From: Medakamo hakoo
Taxonomy: Eukaryota; Chlorophyta; Trebouxiophyceae; Coccomyxaceae
NCBI GenBank assembly: GCA_026636295.1
Contig: CP089454.1
Location: forward strand, 558,001 to 622,000
Length of the DNA stretch: 64,000 nt
Reading direction: 5' to 3'
The translations under genes and the position numbers were made by a program. The first letter of the stretch is position 1; each line of letters starts with the position of its first letter. This document shows, one piece after another, positions 50,129-60,205 of the stretch. The notes beneath the pieces are model-generated. The model was not told the origin of the DNA. It was given only the letters and a program-made list of their open reading frames with translations, and did no database searches.

Positions 50129-51127
50129 TCACGCGTGCCGGACCATCTCCACGGCCCACCGCCCCTTTTTCGTCGCGTGGACGGCCACGACCTCCACCCG
50201 CCCCCTCCCCGCACAGGAAATGACGTCGCCCGCCGACACGGGCGCGGACGCCTTTGTCGTCACGACCCAGTTGAGCTTCACGTCGCCGCCCTTGATCGCG
50301 TCCGCCATCTTGGCGCGGGAGGAGCGGAAGCCCGCTGATGCCAGGGCGTCCAGCCTGAGAGACGCTTCGGTCGTTTTCACTTCGGTGGGCGGGCGCGGCG
50401 CCGGCAGGCGGAGGTCGGACAGCGCGTCGACTCGAGTGGTGGTGACGCCCACACCCCGCACGCCCGTCACCCCCACCTCCAACGCTGGGATGACGGCCGG
50501 GACGGCAAACAGGGTCGCCCCACGCTCGCCGTCTAGCAAGATGTCGCCCAACACCCGGCGGTCCAGCCCCGCGCCCCGCAGCGCCGCACCCAAAAAGTCG
50601 CGGTGGCTGGCAGCCTCAAACGTGAAGCGGCCGCGGACCTTGACGGCGGAGACGCCGCCCGTGTCTGGGTCGGCCGCCAGGTCGTCGTCGGTGAGACTTG
50701 CCAGCCGGTCGTGGTCGCCCAGGATGAGGCGGACGCGTTCGGCGCCGGGCCAGCCGCCCCAGGGCCGGGCCGCGACGTCGCCGCGACCGGCCAGGGCGGC
50801 GACCGCAGCGGCGGCGGCGGGCGGGGTCAAAAAGTCGGTGTGTTGCAGCAGCCACGCATTGGAGGCTGTGCGCTCGGCTAGTTCCAAGGCTCGCGTCACG
50901 TCCGGGCGGAGGTCGGGCGGCAGGTGGGCGAGGAGGGCGTTGGCCGGTGTGGACGCGGCCGTGGACACGCCGGCGTGTCTGCGACCGGGCGGGGAGAGGT
51001 GTGGCCGTGGCGCGGCCGTCGGTGCGCCGCGCACTCGCAGACGGCCGCCGCCAGGCCATCGCAGCGCGCCCACGCTCCCCCGCACGCGGGCTACCCGGTG
51101 CGCAACCCTAAGGGCAGCCGGACGCAT
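50129..51127 (-). CDS. YlmH-type S4 RNA-binding protein, probably plastid-targeted
   Basis: A single exon of 332 aa from the ATG that opens a leader rich in Arg, Ala, Gly and Pro without acids (about residues 1-55). YlmH-like sequence follows: SHRDFLGAALRGAGLDRRVLGDILLDGERGATLFAVP (pattern), VGVTTTRVD, and VKTTEASLRLDALASAGFRSSRAKMADAIKGGDVKLNWV, the S4 helix that binds RNA. GDVISCAGRGRVEVVAVHATKKGRWAVEMVR closes it. Cyanobacteria and plant plastids carry this family (land-plant At1g53120 type). Bacterial YlmH is linked to ribosome quality control. It is one reason to think the host has a plastid. Confidence 0.88.
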   Translation of the reverse strand: MRPAALRVAHRVARVRGSVGALRWPGGGRLRVRGAPTAAPRPHLSPPGRRHAGVSTAASTPANALLAHLPPDLRPDVTRALELAERTASNAWLLQHTDFLTPPAAAAAVAALAGRGDVAARPWGGWPGAERVRLILGDHDRLASLTDDDLAADPDTGGVSAVKVRGRFTFEAASHRDFLGAALRGAGLDRRVLGDILLDGERGATLFAVPAVIPALEVGVTGVRGVGVTTTRVDALSDLRLPAPRPPTEVKTTEASLRLDALASAGFRSSRAKMADAIKGGDVKLNWVVTTKASAPVSAGDVISCAGRGRVEVVAVHATKKGRWAVEMVRHA

Positions 51128-51540
51128 CGTCCGACGGGTGCGTGCTGGCGTGCGGAGGGGCGGAGTGTGAGCGGCGCCCACCCGAAACTGTGTCTGCTTT
51201 TACTAGTGTGCGCTAGTGAACAGTGGGAGCGCCGTCTCAACCTCGACCACCCTCTCCCATCCTCACACATCTTTCAAATTTACGCAGCAAAACCCTCCCA
51301 AACTCCGTGCCTCACACTTCTGGCACGGCCGCAGAAGCTCGGCCCGCCCTGGTGCTTTAAAACCAAGAAGTATCGCTCATAACGCACAGCAAATCAGAGA
51401 GATGACTGACTTGGGATGAAGTCGTCTCGGCGTGCCGCGTGCGACTCTACGTTTTTTATGACTTTGTTCCCTCGCCCGTGAAAGACCGGGCACCCCCCTT
51501 GGAGAATCAACACACACACAAAGCAAAGCGCGCAGCCGTC
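51128..51540. promoter_or_regulatory. Divergent promoter region, S4 gene and NAA40
   Basis: About 410 bp, distinctly AT-richer than the genes. It contains TTTTACTAG near 51197-51205 (the inverse of the CTAGTAAAA motif). Short hairpins CTTCTG/CAGAAG and AGTCG...CGACT lie near 51328-51447. CATAACGCACAGCA near 51379 resembles the U4 upstream element at 11 of 14 positions, but no recognisable snRNA starts 71 nt later. Confidence 0.4.
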
Positions 51541-52550
51541 ATGGCCAAAAAGGATGCGGCCGCGGCAGCCGCGCGCAAGGCCCGCAAGCAGGAGGTTTGT
51601 TGGGACGGGTGATGGCATTCAAGTTGCGCGCGCGCTCGGCGCCGATGATGCGTCTCAAAACCTCACGCCACGTGCCGCCTCCCCACGTCCCGCAACACAG
51701 GAATTGGCGCGCGCCCTGGAGGCCCAGGCCGTCCTGAAGAAAATGGAAGAGGTGAGGCGGGAGGGCTGAGAACGGCCGCCGCGCCTGGCCCTTTCGACGC
51801 GCGAGCCAACATACTCACTCCACCCCCACCCCCCACCCCTGCACTCAGTCCGCCTCGACCGACATCCTGGCCGCCCTCCCGCCGAGCTTCCGGTCCTTTG
51901 CCCGACCCGGTGGCCTGGACTTGGCCATCGTCGCCGCCCCAACCCACGCATCGCTACCCGCATCGACGGCCGACGCGGTGTTCGACCTCGTCGCATCAAA
52001 CATGGCGACCCTCTACCAGGCGGCGGGCTTTGGGTGGGACCCCGCGTCCAAAAGACGCGAGCTGGCCGACGGCGCCGCCCGTTTCCTGCTCGCCTACCAC
52101 AAGGCGGACATGCCGGCGGATGGCAGCCTGCCCCCCACCGCGCCGCCCGTCGCCTTTGTCCACTACCGGCTGGAAATGGAGGCCGGGCCCAGCCCCACGC
52201 TCTACATCTACGAAATCCAGTCCTCTCCCGCCGTCCGCCGCCAGGGCCTGGGCAAATTCCTGATGCTGGTCCTGGAGCTGACGGCGAGGAAGGGTGGGCT
52301 CAGCCAACTGATGCTGACGGTGCAGGCCGGGAACGAGGGCGCGGAACGGCTGTACGCCGGGCTGGGCTTCGTGACGGACCCGAGCTCGCCCGGGCCGGGC
52401 GAGGGTCCGGGCGGGCGGGACCCCGGATACACCATTCTTTCGAAGCGGCTGCCGGCCGCTCCGAAAGAGCCGGACGCGGCTGCGACAGTGACGAGTGGTG
52501 GGAGTGTGAAGTCGGCTGGTGGGGCGGCCGTGGCGGCGCAGGCACTGTAG
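51541..52550 (+). CDS. NAA40: N-alpha-acetyltransferase 40 (NatD)
   Basis: Exons 51541-51594, 51701-51751 and 51849-52550 (all phase 0; donors GTTTGT and GTGAGG) give 268 aa. The N-terminal ~35 residues are a Lys/Ala/Glu helix. The GNAT core has LYIYEIQSS, then the acetyl-CoA loop RRQGLGKFLMLVLELTAR, LMLTVQAGNEGAERLYAGLGF and VTDPSSP. These match NatD (human NAA40), which acetylates the N-termini of histones H4 and H2A. A Ser/Gly/Ala tail follows. The frame bridges three exons exactly. Confidence 0.9.
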
Positions 52551-52612
52551 AGCAATGACACACAGAAGTTTTTTCTTTTTGTTTGGTCGCTGTCCCATCC
52601 ACACTCGTGCCA

Positions 52613-53260
52613 ATGCAAGCCCTGTCGTCCGCCCGGCCGCGCGCCTTGGTCTGCGCGTCTGGAATCATCAAATACTCTTGCGTGACGCGCGTCGCGTCTG
52701 GACTATACGCCGCGCCGAAGGCCAGCTCAGCCCACGCCCGCACGCCTCTGCCCCGCCCGTCCGCCTCACAGCGCCGCCCGCCGCCCGCCGCCACCAACCC
52801 CGTCCGCGCCATGGCCGCCTCCCCGACAAAAACCGTGCTCGTCGCGGCCGCCGCCATGCTGGACGACCGGGGTCGCATCTTACTGGCCCAGCGTCCCGCC
52901 GGCAAATCCATGGCCGGCCTGTGGGAGTTTCCGGGCGGCAAAGTCGACGAGGGCGAAAGCCTGGAAGCCGCGCTCGCGCGCGAGCTCAAGGAAGAACTGG
53001 GCGTGGCCGTCGACCCGTCCTCCATGGCGCCGCTGACCTTTGCCTCGCACGCGTACGAGTCCTTCTACCTGATCATGCCGCTGTACCTGGTGACGGCGTG
53101 GAGCGGGACGCCCACGGGCAAGGAAGGCCAGGCCCTGGAGTGGGTGCCGGCCAACAACCTGGCGTCAAAGCCCATGCCGCCCGCGGACGCGCCGTTGTTG
53201 GCGGCGGTGGAGCGGGCGGCGCGCGACCGGGCGGTGCCGGCTGTGACGGATGCGACGTGA
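52613..53260 (+). CDS. MutT-like Nudix hydrolase (8-oxo-dGTP type)
   Basis: From the upstream ATG (52613) the product is 215 aa. From the ATG at 52811 it is 149 aa, close to bacterial MutT (129 aa). The longer form carries a basic, Ser/Ala-rich 66-residue leader that could be an organelle presequence, so two starts may give two locations. The Nudix box reads GLWEFPGGKVDEGESLEAALARELKEELGV with all consensus positions. MutT-like features are ILLAQRPAGKSMAGLWEFPGGK and the late EWVPANNL. Such enzymes remove oxidised nucleotides. A plastid or mitochondrial role is inferred only. TGTAA follows at 53288-53292. Confidence 0.85.
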   Translation: MQALSSARPRALVCASGIIKYSCVTRVASGLYAAPKASSAHARTPLPRPSASQRRPPPAATNPVRAMAASPTKTVLVAAAAMLDDRGRILLAQRPAGKSMAGLWEFPGGKVDEGESLEAALARELKEELGVAVDPSSMAPLTFASHAYESFYLIMPLYLVTAWSGTPTGKEGQALEWVPANNLASKPMPPADAPLLAAVERAARDRAVPAVTDAT

Positions 53261-53375
53261 GGACAGAGTTGTTGTTGGTGTGTCGTGTGTAATAACAAAC
53301 CTGGCGGGGCGCTAGGCAGCCCCTTTTTTTTGCTCCACCCATCCGTCCATCCCCACCACCGCCTCTCCTCCACCT

Positions 53376-56300
53376 TCATGCAGCCGGCGTGACCAGGAAC
53401 GTCCGCACCTGCATGGGCCCCAGCGTCACGGGCAGCGATTTCGACGCACAGCCCGACTCGCAAGACACAGGTTGAGCCGGCACAGCAGGGCCCGCGCCTG
53501 CGGGGACGGCCGCCGCGGCGCTCTTCGCCGCGTCGTCGCCCAGGTCGAGGGCCGGGCCGGCGCGGAAGGTGAGGGGGGCGGGCGCGTCCGCCAGCGGGCG
53601 GGCGGCGGTGAGCGTCGTTTCCGTGACGTCGGCCCAGCCCGCGGGGAAGAGGCCGTTGAGGTCGACCGTCGCGGGCGCGGAAAGGTCGGGGTGCTCGCCC
53701 GCTTCAAACGTGTGGGCCAGGCGGAGGAGGACGCGGCCGTCCGGCGTGCCCGGGCGCCCAGCCGGCGCGAGCGTGGCCAAGTGCACGTTGGGCGGCAGGC
53801 CGCCCGCGTCCACCAGGCCGGCCGCCAGGGCCGACGTCGCGGCCGGAGGCTGGTCCACCACGCCGTCCAAGATGCCGACGAGCAACGGCCGCGCCGCACG
53901 TGCCTGGGCCGCCCGGCGCGCGGCCGCGCCGTCGGGGCCGGCGGGCGCCAGGACGAGCGTGTGCGAGCCCGTCGCGACCACCCCGCCGCACCCGCAGTCG
54001 GTGTAGCCCGTGGAACCGGCCGTGCTCCACGCCGGCGTGCAGCCGCACTCGGTTTCGTTGAGGGGTTCGTTCACGCCCTTCCAATCGTCCTTGAAGAGGC
54101 GGCGGTGCACGAGCAACTGCAGGTTGCCGTCCGCGGCCGACGACGCGGCTTGTGCGCGGTCCGTGACGGCCGTCAGGGCCAGGCGGGGCGTGCTGCTGGA
54201 GGCCGAGTCAGCCGCTTCGATCGTTGCGGCAGAGCTCACGGGGTAATAATTCCCCGCCGTGGCCTGTTGGACGTCCGGCACAAAGGTCGGCCGCTTGCCG
54301 CGGACGCGCTTCATGTTGCGCCGGCCGTTGGCGTCCGTCCACAGCGCTCCCGCGCCCGTGTCGCCCAAGCCGCCAGCAGAGTAGGACACGACCATCTCCC
54401 GGCCCACGCGGTCGTCCGACGGCAGCGGGCCCACCGTCCACTCCACCTCGGCGTCGGGCAGCCCCGCCCACAGGCGCACGGTCGCGGACGCGTACGGCGA
54501 GAAGGAGACGGAGTAGGAGGCCAGGACGGGGCCGGCGTACGCCGAGCGGGCGGGCGGGCCGCCGCCCTTGCCGCCGTCGTCCAGGTCGAAGCCCGTGTAC
54601 AAGGGCGAGGAGTCCGTGCGCATGATGTACGCGCCGCCGGCGATGCCACGGCTGTTGTCGTCCGCGGCTTTGTAGTAGCCCATGGCGATGTCGAAGCCGT
54701 CGACGGACGTGAGGGAGGGAGGAGGAGAGTCTGCGGATGGAGACCCCGCCTCGCGCGCCGACGCCAGGCGGACCAGCTCGCCCGTCGCCGCGTCGACGGT
54801 CAGGGTGGCGGACCGAGGCCCAGCAGCCTTGGCGGAGCCGGGGCCCAGGGTGAGCGTGTCGCCGGGCGTGCGCAGGGAGGTGCCAGCCCGCGGCGGCTTG
54901 GCCGACCAGCCAGCGCCGACGGGCTCAGACGGCGCGGCCGCGCCGGCGCCGCCCGCCGCCGCAGGTGAGACGACGTACGCGGCCGCGCCCAGCGGAGGCA
55001 AGGTCGCCACAAAGGCGAGTTGGGAGTCGGGCGCGTCCCGCGCTTCAGCCCCACCCGCCGCGACCAGGGAGGCGGCGGCCGTGCGGTCGCCCGGAGACGC
55101 TGCGATGACCTGGGACGGGACGGCCTCTCCGCCCGGGCCCGTGACCCGCCAGCCAGCGCCAGAGACGGGCAGGCGCACGCCCTCCGTCCGCGTCGAGCCC
55201 AGGGCGTTGTAGAGCAAGACGGTGAACACACGGCCGGCCGCGGACGCCCGGGCGGTCGGCGCGCACACGGACGCGTTCAGGGCGTGGCACCAGGTCACGG
55301 CGCCGGGCGCGTCACCGCCCAGGCCAGCTGCGGCTTTCAGCGCGTCGCCCAGCAGCGGGTCCAGGCCGCCCCGCGCCCGGCCCAGCCGCGCCAGGTAATT
55401 GTTGGTGACGTGCTGCTTGGACGTGCCCGTGATGGTGTCGTGGTGCGCGCCGTACGCGACTTCGGCTTCATACCGGTCCAGCGCGGCCGACCAGGCGGGC
55501 GCGGACGGCCCGCCGTGCGCGACGGCCAGCTGCCGGGCGGCGGCGAGCGTGCCCGTCGCGGCAGCAATCGCGCGCTTCAGGCCGGGGCGGGACGCAAAGT
55601 AGCCGACCCAGTAGCTGTCAGCGTCGTTCGCAAACGGCATGAAATCATCGGTCTTTAACGCCCAGGACGCGCCTGCCGTCGCGGCCTTGGCGGCCGTGTA
55701 CGCCGCCGGCGTGGAGTAGAAGGCGTTGACCCGGCCGTCGGCGTTCAAGTGGTGGATCAGCTTGTCCAGGTTCTTGGCGTAGATGGCGGCGGCCGCGTGC
55801 TGGAAGTCGGCGCCCGCGTACACGGCGACGTCCTCGCCCTGTGTGGGGATGGGTGAGGCGGGGTTGGGTGAGCGAGGCGGGGCTTCACCCCCAGCCCCGT
55901 AGGCCGGGGGGCTTCACCGGGCTGCGACCACCACCACCACCACCACCACGCCCTCGAATCCACTAGTATTACCCGCGCATACCTGGACGGGCTCCGCCAG
56001 CTCGCGAACCTTCCGCACAAAGAGGTCGATCCGCTCCTGGACGTTGTTCACGCCGGGCGCCGCGCACACGTTGTCGATGATGGGCGGGTCGGCTTGCAAC
56101 CAGTCGAATTGGAAGCCCCACGGCATGGTGTAATTGCCTGACACAATGGTCGCGGCGAACACGTCGGCGGAGTCGCCGTACGACGGCTCACCCCGCCACA
56201 GGTGCTCCATGTCGCGGGACGCGGCGCGGGCTTCCACGTCCTTGAAGTCGGCGCGGGCGAAGAAGACCGCGTCAAAGCCCGCCGCCCTCATCAAGGCTGC

Positions 56301-57073
56301 GTGAGTGGCGGAGTGGCCAAATGGGTCGACCTGCCAGGACGTCGACGGGATGGCGTGCGGCCCAAACGTGGAGTTGAGCCAGCGGTGGCCGCGCGTCCAG
56401 TTGTCGACCATGGCTTCCCAGGTCGGGCACGCTTCGTCGTGCTGCACCCAGCCACCGTTGACAAAGGACAGGCGGCCATCCGAGACTAACGCCCGGGTCC
56501 GGGCGCGCATGGACGGCGGCGCCTCCGCCCACCACATCGAAAAAAACCCTATGTCGCTGTAAACAAAACGCCGATCCGGGTTTGCATACAATGATTCAAC
56601 GATTGAATCGAGCTCATACTGCACGGCGGCCGGCTGGATATACTGCGCATCGCCAAAATAATATTGGTCGATGCTTTTCAGCCAGCCCGCGTCGTCGTGA
56701 GTGTGCGGAATGATGTGGACGTTGAGTCGGCCCTCGACGCTGGAGAGAGGGCGGCGTGATGGTGGGAAGTGAGAGAGAGAGAGAGAGAGAGATCAAGTGG
56801 GGCTGTCGTCCGCGTCCAGGTTTGGACAGGCGCTGCCGTGGCCAGGAGAGAGAGGGCCAGGCAGGAGCGGGCCGTGGTGGTGCGGCCGTGAAGGTCAGCG
56901 TTATGGCGGCGCGCAGCGCAACTAGGCTTTTTCGCCGTCGCCACTCTCGCGCACCGTTTGCCAGTCGTGTTGTACACCTCAGTGGGGGCACAGAAGGCCT
57001 CCTCAGCCGACGCGGCAGAGAAGATGACGGTCAGCGCCCCCGCCAGGCACACCAGAGCCCGTGCGCGAAACAT
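53376..57073 (-). CDS. MAN2B1: Lysosomal/vacuolar-type alpha-mannosidase (GH38), copy 2
   Basis: Exons 57073-56955, 56739-55983 and 55838-53376 (phases 2 and 0) give 1112 aa. Signal peptide MFRARALVCLAGALTVIFSA, then YNTTGK. Catalytic motifs LNVHIIPHTHDDAGWLKSIDQYYFG and WQVDPFGHSATH are intact. FVNGGWVQHDEAC and HHDTITGTSKQHV follow. The C-terminal beta domain ends in KSLPVTLGPMQVRTFLVTPAA, as in copy 1. The first intron lies at the same codon and phase as in copy 1. The second intron (donor GTATGC), with GGGG/ACC-rich filler, is extra. The genes lie in the same orientation about 8 kb apart, a dispersed duplicate pair. Confidence 0.92.
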
Positions 57074-57277
57074 TGGTGGGTGCGAACGTTCACGCGCCCT
57101 GCGGCAGCGGGATGGCAGCGAAGAGCGTTTTCGGGGTTGAGAGCTTGACGGAGCGTGCCTGGAGGTGTGTCACGCTGCTTGAGCGCATGCGAGTGGCAGG
57201 GGTTGGCGAGCGCCGGCGAGCGTGACTGTCGGAGAGAAGAAGAAGGCGCAGTGCGAGCGGTGCGCTCGTTCTTTTTT

Positions 57278-57868
57278 TCACGCGCTCGGCTCTGGCAGCG
57301 GCGGCAGCTCTCCCACCCTCCCCACCTCCCCGCCCACCAACTCGGTCGTGTTCCGGAACTCAAACGCCCCAGCAAAGAGCGGCTCGTCCTCCGCCAGCAG
57401 CAGCGGATACCACAGCGGGTCGTCCGCCCACATCGAGTGGAACGGCAGGCCGGTGACGGTGTTGGTGGCCGGGTCGAGCGCGGCCTGGAAGAATCCCGGC
57501 TCCATTTCGTCGGTCGTGGTGGGGGCGCCGTCCAGCTGGCTGCCGTCAAAGACGTGCACTTCCCACGGCAAGTCCTGGGGCTGGTCCGTCCAGATGAAGG
57601 TCAAAGTGCCGCGCCGGCGCAAGTCCAGGGCGGCCACGCCCGCTTCCTCCCGCAGTTCACGCGCCGCGGCCGCGGGCACGCTCTCTCCTTTTTCGACCTT
57701 GCCGCCGTACCCATTCCAGAAGCCCAGCCCAAAGCCGCGCAGCTTTTTGCCTAGCAGCACTGTCCGGGCGCGCGGGTCGTGGTCGGGCGTGGTGTGGATG
57801 ACGACGAGCGTGTAGAGCTTGCGCGGGCCGGGCGGGCCCAGGAGGGCCGGGTTGACGGCCGGCGGCAT
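57278..57868 (-). CDS. NUDT1: NUDT1/MTH1-like 8-oxo-dGTPase
   Basis: 196 aa from the ATG at 57868; no in-frame ATG lies further upstream before a stop. Family signatures are KLYTLVVIHTT, VLLGKKLRGFGLGFWNGYGGKVEKGES followed by AAARELREEAGV (Nudix box), WEVHVFDGSQLDG, TDEMEPGFF and HSMWADDPLWYPLLL. These match MTH1, which hydrolyses oxidised purine nucleotides. The GFWNGYGGK and MWADD positions separate it from the MutT-like gene at 52613. An Ala/Glu-rich tail extends the family length. Confidence 0.9.
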   Translation of the reverse strand: MPPAVNPALLGPPGPRKLYTLVVIHTTPDHDPRARTVLLGKKLRGFGLGFWNGYGGKVEKGESVPAAAARELREEAGVAALDLRRRGTLTFIWTDQPQDLPWEVHVFDGSQLDGAPTTTDEMEPGFFQAALDPATNTVTGLPFHSMWADDPLWYPLLLAEDEPLFAGAFEFRNTTELVGGEVGRVGELPPLPEPSA

Positions 57869-58196
57869 GAGTGGGGCGGGGCTGAGGCGCGACGCACACA
57901 CAGAGCGCGCGCGTCCAGGCGGGGTTGAACACGTCCAGCAGCCTTCAATTCGCTCGCTCACTGTTCACGAGATGCCAAGGGCGGGACTTGGGGGTGGGCA
58001 CCGCTCGGACGCGGCGGTGCGTGGGCGGGCGCGGCCCGCTATGAAACGCGATGCCCGGACGAACGAAAAAATGGGGAGAGTGTTTTTTCGCGCGCTGCGT
58101 TCACTCCTCCGTCCTTCCCCTCCCTCACGCCCGCCTCCCTTCCGCCCGCCGGCGCACCTCAGGCACAAGGGCGCCGTGCATCCCCTCTCAACAGCC
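57869..58196. promoter_or_regulatory. Divergent promoter region
   Basis: About 330 bp between the divergent NUDT1-like and Ala-rich genes. Some A- and T-runs near 58065-58090 break the GC bias. No other element is recognised. Confidence 0.35.
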
Positions 58197-59925
58197 ATGG
58201 CGGGCGAGCACACAGCCCTCGTCCGCCCTGAACCACCCACCAAACCCTCCCAATCGACGGTCGTCCAAGCCATCGCGACTGCGGCCGGCCCGCCCGCCCG
58301 GCCACCGCCGTCCACCGCATCCAGTCCTGACCGGCCTGGGAGAGGGACGGCCGCGTCGGTGTGGTCGTCCCCCGGCTCGCATGGCGTGTTAGAAGAAGGA
58401 CGTGACGATGCCCGCGGCCTTGCCGCCGCTGCCGACCCGTTCCTTGCGCTGCCCGACGACGACGACCACCTCGCGTCGGCCTGGGGCGCTGCTGCTGAGG
58501 CCGCGGTGGCGGGCCTGGTGCGTCGGTGCACCTTTGGCCCAAATGTCAGCAAGGCTCTCTACTTTCAACGCTGACGCTCACAACCCTTCCCCTTCACCAA
58601 AACAGGCCGACCCGTCCACCGCGCCGGCCGCCCTCGCGTCCCTGGCGGCTGACCCGCACTCCCCTGCCGACATTTGCGACTCGCCGTCCGCGTGGGCTGG
58701 GCTCATGGCCGCGCTGCCGGGGGTGCTAGGACGGGCTGAGACTGCGCAGGCTTCGGCAGCGCTGGTGGTTGCTGTGGCGTCGTCGGCCGCCGCGGAAGCG
58801 CCGGGCTTGCTGCCGCACCTGGCGTCTGCTGCAGTGCGTGGCCTGGCGGGAGGGGAGGCGCCCCCGGCCGCCAGCGGCTGCGTGCTCACGCTCCTGTCGT
58901 CCACCCTGCCGCGAGCCTGGACAGCCTTCCGACCGCCAGAGCTGAAAGCTGCCGCGGACGCTGTGGCTGCGGCCGTCCGGCGGGAGGGAGCAGGCGCGCC
59001 GTCCCCACCCCTCGACACGCTTGCGTCCGCCGACCCGTCCTGGCTGCGGCGGTGGGGCGCCACCTCCCGGCTGGCGGGGCCGCTGTGGGCCGCGGTGGGG
59101 CGGGATCAACTGGCCCTGCACGTGGCGGCGCTGGACGCGGGCGGCGGCGGCACCCCCGCCCGCCGGCTGAGCGCCGTCCTCGTCGGGTCCGCGCTCGGCT
59201 CTGCGGCCGGGCGCTCGGCCTTGGCAGGCCTGGCCCCCGCCGCGGCCACGGCCCTGGCCCGCCTGGCGGTGGGGGGCGACGGCGCAGCCACCGAAGCCTT
59301 GACCCACCTGGCCGGGTCGTGCAGAGAGGACGGCGCCCTCCTGCTGCCGCCGCCCACCCTCGCGCTGCTGGTCCGCGCGCCGACGCCACGCCTGTCGCCC
59401 ATCTTCGGCGCCTTGGCCGCCACTCCTGCGGGTGCGGACGCCCTGTTGCGGGCGGTGCATGGTGGCGCGACTCCCTGGCCTGTCGGCGTACCCATCCAAC
59501 CCCTGCCACCCCTGATTGCCAACGCCTTGGCGGCCGACGCGCTTGGCTCTCTGTGGTGCGGCCGCGCCACCACGCCCGGCGCGCTCGCCGCCGCCGCCGC
59601 CAGCCGTGCCTCGCCACCCGCCCTCACAGCCTTGGCCGCGGTCGGCGTGGACGCGGCAGCCCTAGCGGACGCTTGGCTCAGCACTGGCGCAGCCTGGGTG
59701 CCGGCCCCCCTCCAACCCTCGCCTGCCTGGGGCGTGTGCGCGGCCGCGGCCGCGCTCGCTGCCCTCCACCCGTCGGCTGTCTCCGCGGCTGTCGACGCCG
59801 CCATTGCCGGCGTGCCGCCCTCTTTCACACCTCCCGCCGTCCCATCACCGCCCCCGTCCTTAGCAGCTGTCGCGGCCGTGCACGCCACGCACGGAGAGGC
59901 CATTGCCCGCTTGCTTGTAGAGTAG
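58197..59925 (+). CDS. Ala-rich helical-repeat protein, unidentified
   Basis: Exons 58197-58517 and 58606-59925 give 546 aa if the GTGCGT donor is used; a GTCAGC donor 27 nt later also keeps frame. The acetic start MAGEHTALVRPEPPTKP is followed by Ser/Pro disorder and an acidic LPDDDDHLASAW patch. From about residue 110 on, Leu/Ala-rich segments recur every ~40 residues, as in an ARM/HEAT-like array (AALASLAADP..., LVVAVASSAA..., LHVAALDAGG...). No diagnostic motif allows naming. The end ATHGEAIARLLVE is clean. It could belong to a scaffold or nuclear-transport family, but that is a guess. Confidence 0.55.
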
Positions 59926-60205
59926 AAAAAACCGCACACAGAAGAATAGGATTTTTTTTTTCCACCCGCCCTCTGAACCCCCCGTCCTGGCTTCGCACCG
60001 CCTCTCCCTCCCGCGTGCTGCGACGGAGAGGAGGGGGCCCTGACTCCCTCAGTCTCACTCCCCCCACCGCTCTCTCCCTCTCTCTCTCTCTTGCCTTTGC
60101 CCGCGCCCGCACACACTTGCTTGCTCTCCCTCTTTTGCTCTCCACCGCTCTCTCGCCTCTCACCCTCCCCCATCCACTCTCCTGTTTGCCCTCCCCCTTC
60201 TTTTT

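Noticed and set aside
51376-51470. Possible U6 or other snRNA start downstream of an element-like CATAACGCACAGCA
   Set aside because: No ACAGAGA, no U6 stem and no Sm site follow. The similarity to the U4 element alone is not enough.
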